Of a stretch of 5,397 nucleotides of DNA, positions 1 through 5,397 are shown in pieces. Source of the DNA: Chlamydiota bacterium. GTDB taxonomy: Bacteria; Chlamydiota; Chlamydiia; Chlamydiales; Rhabdochlamydiaceae. Every line of letters starts with the position of its first letter. Position 1 is the stretch's first letter. The stretch is taken from assembly GCA_027348355.1 (NCBI GenBank), contig DAIEPN010000064.1, positions 1 to 5,397 on the forward strand, written 5' to 3'. A model generated the notes under the pieces. It ran no database searches and was not told the DNA's origin. It saw nothing but the letters and a program-made list of their open reading frames with translations. A program made the translations under genes and the position numbers.

Positions 1-1710
1 CTTCTTTATTGTAAAGAAGAAGGTAAAATTAGTGTTTTAGAGAACGCTGTAACGACCTCTTCTTTAAAACTTGACCTTGCAATTGCCCACACAAGATGGG
101 CAACGCACGGCGCAGCCTCTAAAAAAAATGCCCATCCTCAATTTGATGAGAAAAACACCGTGGCTGTCGTACATAATGGGATTATTGAAAACCACCACGT
201 ACTCCGAGAAATGCTTATAGCAGAAGGAGTCTCCTTTGCTTCAGATACAGATTCGGAAGTTGTGGCCCAATTGATTTCCTTTTTTTATGAAGGAGATTTC
301 TATACAGCTGTGAAAAAAACGGTAACCGAGTTAGAAGGATCTTTTGCGTTAGCCATAATCCACAAAAACCATCCGGATCAAATTATTGCTGTGTCAAGAG
401 AAAATTCGCTTGCTATCGCACAAAATAAATCTCGCAACGAGAGCTTTATCTCTTCAGATGTAAATGCATTCTTTGAAGAAGAACTTGAGGTATTTTACTT
501 AAAAGATGATGAAATTGCCGTGGTTAGCTCAAGTAGCGTAGATGTCTTTGACAAAGAACAAAACCGTATTATCAAAAGTCTAGAAAAGCTAGGAATCCGA
601 GATTTTACTATATCTAAAAATGGATTCGAGCATTTCATGCTGAAAGAAATTTATGAGCAGCCTCAAACAATTAGACAAGCATTGTTCCATCGGATCAACC
701 GTGAATTTGGAAGTGTAGAGTTCGAAAATTTTTCTCTCTCGACTCAAGAACTACTTGGAACAAAACGGATCCTCATTTTAGCCTGTGGAAGTTCTTGGCA
801 TGCTGGAAGCATCGCTTCTTCTCTTTTAGAGAATGTCGCTCGTATTCCAACACAAGCAGAAATTGCCTCCGAATTCCGTTATAAAAACCCCATTATCTCC
901 CCTGATACTTTGGTCATTGCGATCAGTCAATCCGGCGAAACCTTGGATACAATTGCCGCAGTCAGAGAAGCCAAAAACAAAGGGGCCACCGTTTTGGCTA
1001 TCTGTAACGTACCTAACTCTACTCTTTCTAGAGAAGCTCATAGTTGCATTTTCTTAAAAGCAGGTCCTGAAATTAGTGTTTGCTCTACTAAAGCTTTTAC
1101 TAGCCAAATCACAGTTCTCTCCCTTTTTACTCTCTTCATGGCAAGACTCCGCAATATGAGCAAAGAAGAAGGTCAGCAATTTATTGAAGGAATCAACGCG
1201 CTTTCAGAAAACGTGGAGAAAGTTCTAAAAAATAGTGAAAAAATCAAATCGTTCGCAAAAAAATATGCCCATCTAGATAACTTTTTTTTCTTGGGAAGGC
1301 ACTATATGTACCCAACAAGCTTAGAAGCTGCTTTGAAATTAAAAGAAATCAGCTATTTGCATGCAATGGGCTATCCGGCAGGAGAACTGAAGCATGGACC
1401 GATTGCGTTAGTTTGTCCTGACCTACTGACTGTGGCTCTTTGCGGAAACGAGCATACCTATGAAAAACTGCTAAGCAACCTAATGGAAATCAAAGCAAGA
1501 GGAGGTCCAATCCTCGCTTTTGCTCCAGAAGGGGCTGAGCAGCTTAGCTCTATTACGGAAAACATAGTCTATATACCTAAAGTCGATGATGAATTTTCCC
1601 CCATTCTTTACTCAGTAGCTTGCCAGCTTTTTGCCTATTATATAGCTGTAGAGCGCGGTACAGAAATTGACCAACCAAGAAACTTAGCAAAGTCAGTAAC
1701 TGTGGAATAA
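1..1710 (+). CDS. glmS: Glutamine-fructose-6-phosphate aminotransferase (GlmS), 5' end cut by window
   Basis: GlmS makes glucosamine-6-phosphate from fructose-6-phosphate and glutamine, the cytoplasmic entry step to UDP-GlcNAc for peptidoglycan and lipid A. The reading frame is open from base 1 and gives 569 residues. E. coli GlmS has 609, so about 40 N-terminal residues, including the catalytic Cys1, lie outside the window. The GTG at 160 is an internal Val, not the start, because conserved family sequence continues upstream of it. Visible glutaminase-domain motifs are HTRWATHG (from about 88), HNGIIEN (from 172) and SDTDSE (about 241-258). The isomerase half has two SIS domains: ACGSSWHAG then SQSGET (925-942) and CSTKAFTSQ, followed by LGRHYMYP, ALKLKEISY and AGELKHGP (about 1290-1400). 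The C-terminus is the canonical DQPRNLAKSVTVE, so the 3' end is intact. The wording resembles chlamydial GlmS. No frameshift or missing active-site residue is seen in the part present. Confidence 0.97.
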   Translation, partial: LLYCKEEGKISVLENAVTTSSLKLDLAIAHTRWATHGAASKKNAHPQFDEKNTVAVVHNGIIENHHVLREMLIAEGVSFASDTDSEVVAQLISFFYEGDFYTAVKKTVTELEGSFALAIIHKNHPDQIIAVSRENSLAIAQNKSRNESFISSDVNAFFEEELEVFYLKDDEIAVVSSSSVDVFDKEQNRIIKSLEKLGIRDFTISKNGFEHFMLKEIYEQPQTIRQALFHRINREFGSVEFENFSLSTQELLGTKRILILACGSSWHAGSIASSLLENVARIPTQAEIASEFRYKNPIISPDTLVIAISQSGETLDTIAAVREAKNKGATVLAICNVPNSTLSREAHSCIFLKAGPEISVCSTKAFTSQITVLSLFTLFMARLRNMSKEEGQQFIEGINALSENVEKVLKNSEKIKSFAKKYAHLDNFFFLGRHYMYPTSLEAALKLKEISYLHAMGYPAGELKHGPIALVCPDLLTVALCGNEHTYEKLLSNLMEIKARGGPILAFAPEGAEQLSSITENIVYIPKVDDEFSPILYSVACQLFAYYIAVERGTEIDQPRNLAKSVTVE

Positions 1711-1722
1711 ATCATTTTTTTA

Positions 1723-1749
1723 TTGCAAGACTTTAGCACTTATTATAAG
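1723..1749 (+). promoter_or_regulatory. Possible sigma70-type promoter for the cyclase operon
   Basis: The 62-nt gap after glmS holds TTGCAA (1723-1728) and TATAAG (1744-1749), separated by 15 nt. This resembles -35/-10 boxes with a short spacer, placed about 25 nt before the cyclase A start. In AT-rich DNA such matches arise easily, and the spacer is below the usual 16-18 nt, so the call is weak. Read-through from glmS is the alternative, since I see no convincing terminator in the gap. Confidence 0.25.
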
Positions 1750-1752
1750 TCT
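1728..1752. repeat. Short inverted repeat in the glmS-cyclase gap
   Basis: AGACTT (1728-1733) and AAGTCT (1747-1752) are perfect reverse complements, separated by 13 nt. The stem is only 6 bp and no T-run follows, so it is not a standard intrinsic terminator. It overlaps the candidate -10 box and could be an operator or a chance match. Confidence 0.3.
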
Positions 1753-1772
1753 AGAGTAAAAAGCAGTAGATA

Positions 1773-3227
1773 ATGAAATTTCGTACTAAATTATATCTTA
1801 TTCTTGTTGCCTTAGCATTTGCCTGTGTGACGATCGGGCTTGTGATATCGTATTTTCAAATGCGAAAGCTCTTTCTTGGGGAATTCCGTAGTAAGGCGCT
1901 CTCCATTGCAGCAACAACAGCTTCTTTACTTGATCCTGAGGTTCTTAAGAAAATTAACAACCCAAGTGATGCATTTACAAAAGAGTTTGCCGATTTTCGT
2001 GAAGCGCTTCGCAAAGCAAGGAATAATAATCAAAGAAAAGACGTCTTTGTCATCTACATGTATACCCTTAGGCCTTCACATGACGACCCCAAAAAACTCG
2101 TAATTTTGGTCAGCGCCGCCAATACACCGGAAGAAACATCGCCTATTGGCACACCTTTTATTTCTTCAATTTCTAAAGAAATAGCTGAGAATATCACTTC
2201 GAACTACACACCAAAAAAATTTAAAAAGGACCAATGGGGAACATGGCTTAGCGCTTTTGTTCCTATTTTCGATGCGAACGGAAAATATGTTGCAACACTC
2301 GGGATAGACATTAGCGCAGAAGATATTGAATACCAACTTTTTGCGCTCATAAAAATTGTAGTGTATGCCTTTACTCTTACTTTTTCACTTGCTATGTTTT
2401 CTGCTTTCTTCTTAGCTAAAAGTATCACGCATTCACTTTCTACAATCCGCGAATCTATACAGCAGATCAGTCAAGGAGATTTTGAGCAAAGACCTCATTT
2501 AAAAACCCGCGATGAATTCCGTGAGCTTGCAGACTCCATCAGCGAAATGGCAGAAGGGTTGAAAGAAAGAGACAAATTGAAGGTTAATTTTGCGAAGTAT
2601 GTCTCTTCCCACGTACTAGAAAAAACTCTTTCTCTTGAATATCCCAATAAAATCGAAGGAGAAAGGAAAAAAATTACTGTTGTCTTTTGCGGAATACGAA
2701 ACTTCTTAAAGCTTACAGAAACTCTTTCTGCAGAAGATGTTGTCAGTATACTGAATCAATATTTTGCAAAAATGCTCGAAATCGTTTTTAAGAACCATGG
2801 AACACTAGATAAATTCATCAGTGGTGGGATGATGGTAGAGTTTGGGGCTCCAAAAGACGATCCTAATCAGGAGAAAAATGCAATTTTAGCAGCTTTAGAA
2901 ATGCATAAAGCCCTAAAAACTCTTGCAAAAAAGTGGAATAAAGAAGGGAAACCCGTTATTGAAATAGGGATTGGGATTCATACAGGACTTGCTGTCGTGG
3001 GTAATATCGGCTCAGAAAAAAGAATGGAATATACTGCAATTGGAGACTCCGTAAACGTGGCTTCCAGACTTGAAGTTCTTTCCCAAGAACTTGGAGAAAC
3101 AATTTTGGTCAGCGAAACTACCTACTCCGCTATAAAAGACAAATTTCCTTTTACTAGTTTAGGATTAAAAGAAATCATAGGCCGTAAAGAAGGCATTAAC
3201 CTTTATGCTATAAGAGATAAGTCGTGA
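1773..3227 (+). CDS. Membrane class III cyclase paralogue A, lacking both metal-binding Asp (C2-like partner)
   Basis: This 484-residue protein has TM1 (about 7-28), an extracytoplasmic Cache-like sensor (about 29-190, with the typical AFVPIFDANGKYVATLGIDI ending), TM2 (about 191-214), HAMP (about 215-265), a helical linker NFAKYVSSHVLEK (272-284) and a class III cyclase domain (about 297-480). The usual F-S-D-[IL]-R metal loop reads FCGIR, with Gly307 in place of Asp. The second motif DKF-x-GDG reads DKFISGG, with Gly351 in place of Asp. Base-binding Lys347 and Thr421 (the class IIIb Lys/Thr pair) and transition-state Asn428 and Arg432 (VNVASRLE) are intact. The chain alone should not bind catalytic metal, so it is probably a partner for the downstream cyclase. 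The ATG at 1773 is the first possible start, since a TAG in frame lies at 1767-1769. The Shine-Dalgarno is poor. Adenylate rather than guanylate specificity is inferred from Lys347. Confidence 0.93.
   Translation: MKFRTKLYLILVALAFACVTIGLVISYFQMRKLFLGEFRSKALSIAATTASLLDPEVLKKINNPSDAFTKEFADFREALRKARNNNQRKDVFVIYMYTLRPSHDDPKKLVILVSAANTPEETSPIGTPFISSISKEIAENITSNYTPKKFKKDQWGTWLSAFVPIFDANGKYVATLGIDISAEDIEYQLFALIKIVVYAFTLTFSLAMFSAFFLAKSITHSLSTIRESIQQISQGDFEQRPHLKTRDEFRELADSISEMAEGLKERDKLKVNFAKYVSSHVLEKTLSLEYPNKIEGERKKITVVFCGIRNFLKLTETLSAEDVVSILNQYFAKMLEIVFKNHGTLDKFISGGMMVEFGAPKDDPNQEKNAILAALEMHKALKTLAKKWNKEGKPVIEIGIGIHTGLAVVGNIGSEKRMEYTAIGDSVNVASRLEVLSQELGETILVSETTYSAIKDKFPFTSLGLKEIIGRKEGINLYAIRDKS
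3212..3217 (+). promoter_or_regulatory. Ribosome binding site supporting GTG start of cyclase B
   Basis: AAGAGA lies 6 nt before GTG 3224, inside the end of cyclase A. An in-frame TAA at 3218-3220 excludes any earlier start, and the next ATG (3281) would remove half of TM1. The GTG start also restores an N-terminus (MKYRTKLY) matching cyclase A (MKFRTKLY). The site is a weak Shine-Dalgarno, so translational coupling through the GTGA overlap probably contributes. Confidence 0.45.
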
Positions 3228-4669
3228 AATATAGAACTAAGCTTTATATCACTTTTGCGGGAGTTGCTCTTCTTTGTAGTATGATTGGGCTTGGGGTTGA
3301 GTATTTAGAAACCAAACAGTTCTATTTACAAGAATTTCGTAGCCACGCCTTATCTATCGCGGCAACAACATCCGCACTCCTCGATGTCGAAGAGATACAA
3401 CAAATTTGTTATCCAAATGAGGCAGAGAAACAGAAACTTGATAAAATTAAAACCCAACTTAGACAAGCCGAACTAAGTAATAGACGGAAAGATGTTTACG
3501 TTAAACACATGTACCTAGTTTGCTTATCTGACAAGCAACCAGGCCAGCTTACTTTAGGTCTTGTTGCTGAAAGCGGAGAAATAGAAGCTGACAAAAAAGA
3601 TATTTCCGCCTTTTCTACTGATGTTATAAAGAACATTAACACCTACTATGCACCCAATAAATTTTTAACGGACAAAGAAGGCATATGGCTATGCGCCTTC
3701 GCTCCCATTTATGACAGAGATGGCAGATATGTAGCAACACTTGGCGTTGACATGGATGCACAAGAAGTAGAAAACGAGTTTTATAAACTTGTAGAAATAG
3801 GAATTTTATCCTTATGCGGTTCTCTGATTGTGGCAATAATCATTGCCTCGATCTTTTCCAAAAGAGTGACACATTCCTTACGAAAAGTCTTTGAGCTTGT
3901 TGAACAAGTTCGTAAAGGAAATTTAGAATACCAAATCTCTCTTCCTAAAAACGATGAATTTAATGATCTAGGTGATGCAATCCACGAAATGTGCAAGGGG
4001 CTGCTGCAAAGAGAGCGACTAAAAATGAATTTCGCTAGATATGTGTCATCTACAGTACTTGAGAAAGCAATTCTTTCTAACACCTTACCAAAACTGGAAG
4101 GCGAGAGAAAAAAAATTACCGTGCTCTTTTCAGATCTTAGACAATTTACGACCATTGCTGAAAAAATGAGTCCGGAAATGGTTCTCTCTCTACTTAACGA
4201 ATATTTTGAGAAAATGATTGAAGTTATATTTAAGCATAATGGGACTTTAGATAAATTTTTAGGTGATGGTCTAATGGTGGAATTTGGAACTCCAATTGAA
4301 GACCCATTCCAAGAAAAAAACTCTATATTAACCGCTCTGGATATGAGAAAAGAACTGATTCTACTAGATAAAAAATGGAAAAGTGAAGGCAAGCCCACCC
4401 TTGAGATGGGGATTGGAATTCATACAGGATATGCCATTGTTGGCAATGTAGGAGCCGAATATCGAATGGAATTCACTGCAGTAGGGGCAACAGTAAATAT
4501 TGCCTCCTACTTACAGCAATCGACAAAAAAACTTTCCGTTCCACTCCTCATTGGAGAAGAAACAGCCCTTGCCGTGAAAGAATTATTTTTCTTAACCTAT
4601 TTAGGAAAACTCGCCATCCCAGAAAGCAACGAAGTGATCAATGTATTCACCATAGATCCTTCAAAATAA
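3224..4669 (+). CDS. Membrane class III cyclase paralogue B, metal Asp present, transition-state Arg lost (C1-like partner)
   Basis: This 481-residue protein is a paralogue of the preceding gene with the same layout: TM1 (about 7-25), Cache-like sensor (about 26-189, ending FAPIYDRDGRYVATLGVDMD), TM2 (about 190-212), HAMP (about 213-263), linker NFARYVSSTVLEK (269-281) and cyclase domain (about 294-475). Both metal-binding aspartates are present: Asp304 in LFSDLR and Asp348 in DKFLGDG. They are 44 residues apart, the same spacing as Asp396/Asp440 of mammalian C1. Lys344, Thr418 and Asn425 remain. The normal GD-x-VN-x-ASRLE motif has become GATVNIASYLQQ, with Ala422 and, critically, Tyr429 in place of the transition-state Arg. 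The C-terminal strand motif is also less canonical than in A. A homodimer should have little activity. Paired with A, its metal site would face A's intact Lys/Thr/Asn/Arg set. It starts with GTG and overlaps gene A by 4 nt. Confidence 0.93.
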   Translation: MKYRTKLYITFAGVALLCSMIGLGVEYLETKQFYLQEFRSHALSIAATTSALLDVEEIQQICYPNEAEKQKLDKIKTQLRQAELSNRRKDVYVKHMYLVCLSDKQPGQLTLGLVAESGEIEADKKDISAFSTDVIKNINTYYAPNKFLTDKEGIWLCAFAPIYDRDGRYVATLGVDMDAQEVENEFYKLVEIGILSLCGSLIVAIIIASIFSKRVTHSLRKVFELVEQVRKGNLEYQISLPKNDEFNDLGDAIHEMCKGLLQRERLKMNFARYVSSTVLEKAILSNTLPKLEGERKKITVLFSDLRQFTTIAEKMSPEMVLSLLNEYFEKMIEVIFKHNGTLDKFLGDGLMVEFGTPIEDPFQEKNSILTALDMRKELILLDKKWKSEGKPTLEMGIGIHTGYAIVGNVGAEYRMEFTAVGATVNIASYLQQSTKKLSVPLLIGEETALAVKELFFLTYLGKLAIPESNEVINVFTIDPSK

Positions 4670-4670
4670 A

Positions 4671-4678
4671 GAAGGGAA
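4671..4678 (+). promoter_or_regulatory. Shine-Dalgarno of the Nudix gene
   Basis: GAAGGGAA is purine-rich and lies 6 nt before ATG 4685, in the 15-nt gap after cyclase B. It is the clearest ribosome binding site in the window and fixes the start. A 4-bp complement (GAAG 4671-4674, CTTC 4681-4684) flanks it but is too short to call a hairpin. Confidence 0.6.
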
Positions 4679-4684
4679 CTCTTC

Positions 4685-5242
4685 ATGGATAAAGCAACAA
4701 AACAGGCTGAAAAGGAAAGATTGGGGCTGACAAAATCTGAATGGGCCTACCGAGGAAGAATTATACAACTGCGAATCGACACTCTCTTTTCTACAGTAAA
4801 ACGGGAATGCGTGACCCATCCAGGAGCTGTCGCTGTTCTACCTATTGATCACAAGGGGGATCTAATCTTGATAAAGCAATGGAGACACGCCGTTCAAAAA
4901 ATTTTTATCGAGGTTCCTGCAGGAGTGTTAGAACCAGGTGAAGATCCAAACGATTGTGCTCAAAGGGAGCTCCAAGAAGAGATTGGGTTCAAAGCAAAAA
5001 CCATGCTTCCTATAGGAGGCATCTACACTTCTGCTGGATTTTGCGATGAATATATCCATCTTTATTTAGCTGAGAATTTAGAAAAGAGTGAGTTGCCGCC
5101 TGATGAGCACGAGGCCATTGATCTTTATCCTCTTTCTCTAGATGATGCTTTTAAACAAATTGAAGACAATACTATATCTGACGCCAAAACAATTGTAGCT
5201 ATTTTACGATACAAAAAGTGGAAAGAGGAAAAAAAAATTTAG
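4685..5242 (+). CDS. Nudix hydrolase, ADP-ribose pyrophosphatase type
   Basis: This 185-residue cytoplasmic protein is likely to cleave ADP-ribose or a related nucleoside diphosphate derivative to AMP plus a phosphorylated product. The complete Nudix box GX5EX7REUXEEXGU runs from Gly80 to Phe102, with Glu86, Arg94, Glu95, Glu98, Glu99 and Gly101. Flanking motifs match the ADP-ribose pyrophosphatase group: HPGAVAVLPI (45-54), IKQWRHAV (63-70), the EVPAGVLEPGE run into the box (76-86) and DAKTIVAIL (166-174). The length is typical for the family. One deviation is that the SPG signature, with Pro 15 residues after the box, reads SAG (Ala117), so the exact substrate is uncertain. The gene sits 15 nt after cyclase B in the same frame and is probably co-transcribed with it. 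Whether it acts in the same pathway is unknown. Confidence 0.92.
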   Translation: MDKATKQAEKERLGLTKSEWAYRGRIIQLRIDTLFSTVKRECVTHPGAVAVLPIDHKGDLILIKQWRHAVQKIFIEVPAGVLEPGEDPNDCAQRELQEEIGFKAKTMLPIGGIYTSAGFCDEYIHLYLAENLEKSELPPDEHEAIDLYPLSLDDAFKQIEDNTISDAKTIVAILRYKKWKEEKKI

Positions 5243-5248
5243 GATATT

Positions 5249-5397
5249 ATGAACAATTCGACCAAGAAAACAATTACATTTGTAGGATTTTTTGTTGGGA
5301 CACTCCTACTCTTATCCTGTATATTCCTAAGTATTCTTCCTTCTTTGCTCTCAACAAATTTTGGAAAAGGGATCCTCATTTCTTCTTTTCAAAAAAA
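5249..5397 (+). CDS. N-terminal fragment of a membrane-anchored protein, possibly AsmA-like
   Basis: An open frame begins at ATG 5249, 6 nt after the Nudix stop, with a weak AGGA (5241-5244) before it, and stays open for 49 codons to the window end. The product starts with a short basic segment (MNNSTKK), then a hydrophobic helix (about residues 8-32, FVGFFVGTLLLLSCIFLSIL), then PSLLSTNFGKGIL. A single N-terminal anchor followed by an LPSLLST-x-x-GK-like stretch recalls the start of large AsmA/TamB-like envelope proteins, but too little is visible to assign a family. An uncleaved signal anchor is likelier than a signal peptide, as no clear cleavage site is seen. A Cys at about residue 24 lies within the helix and does not make a convincing lipobox. 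Confidence 0.7.
   Translation, partial: MNNSTKKTITFVGFFVGTLLLLSCIFLSILPSLLSTNFGKGILISSFQK

Noticed and set aside
160..162. GTG at 160 as the start of glmS
   Set aside because: The conserved glutaminase motif HTRWATHG lies upstream in the same open frame, so the true start is before the window.
826..1057. Short open frames on both strands inside glmS
   Set aside because: They overlap the highly conserved SIS region of GlmS and have no family resemblance.
1706..1724. Intrinsic terminator after glmS (AATAAA, TTTATT and a T-run)
   Set aside because: The possible stem is only A-T pairs over 6 bp with no G-C, too weak to terminate. The T-run lies inside the structure rather than after it.
1773..3227. 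Cyclase A as a decaying pseudogene
   Set aside because: The frame is intact over a full-length domain architecture, the base-binding and transition-state motifs are canonical, and the loss pattern complements that of cyclase B.
3781..4398. Long antisense open frame (205 codons) on the - strand
   Set aside because: It lies wholly within cyclase B, has a Ser/Phe/Ile-rich composition typical of an antisense shadow, and shows no recognisable domain. The + strand gene there has clear conserved motifs.
4667..4687. Cyclase B and the Nudix gene as one fused gene split by a stop (they share a frame)
   Set aside because: A good Shine-Dalgarno and an ATG directly follow the stop, and each protein has a normal family length on its own.

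Overview
The window is a compact, single-direction (+ strand) stretch of bacterial chromosome, about 40% G+C by eye, with almost no non-coding DNA. It holds five genes: the 3' part of glmS, two tandem membrane-bound class III nucleotide cyclases, a Nudix hydrolase of the ADP-ribose pyrophosphatase type, and the first 49 codons of a membrane-anchored protein that runs off the right edge. The GlmS wording (for example FASDTDSE and LGRHYMYP) recalls chlamydial GlmS as I remember it. Together with the AT-leaning composition and the presence of cyclases, which the pathogenic Chlamydiaceae lack, this suggests an environmental (amoeba-associated) member of the Chlamydiota. That is inference, not proof.

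Layout: 1-1710 is glmS, cut at the 5' end. 1711-1772 is the only intergenic gap of note, with a weak inverted repeat and a possible promoter. 1773-3227 is cyclase A and 3224-4669 is cyclase B, overlapping by 4 nt (GTGA). 4685-5242 is the Nudix gene, 15 nt downstream behind a good Shine-Dalgarno. 5249-5397 is the start of the last gene, 6 nt after the Nudix stop. Everything from 1773 onward looks like one transcription unit. No RNA genes, mobile elements or CRISPR were seen.

The main observation concerns the two cyclases. They are paralogues with the same architecture: TM, Cache-like extracytoplasmic sensor, TM, HAMP, cyclase domain. Their active-site losses are complementary. Cyclase A has lost both metal-binding aspartates (G307 and G351) but keeps the base-binding Lys/Thr and the transition-state Asn/Arg (K347, T421, N428, R432). 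Cyclase B keeps both metal aspartates (D304, D348) but has Tyr (Y429) in place of the transition-state Arg. Class III active sites form at the dimer interface, with metals from one chain and base/transition-state residues from the other. Neither homodimer should therefore work well, while an A:B heterodimer rebuilds exactly one complete site, the same logic as the C1/C2 halves of animal adenylyl cyclases. The 4-nt overlap would help produce the two chains in equal amounts. The window thus appears to encode a naturally evolved, obligately heterodimeric, sensor-linked bacterial cyclase.
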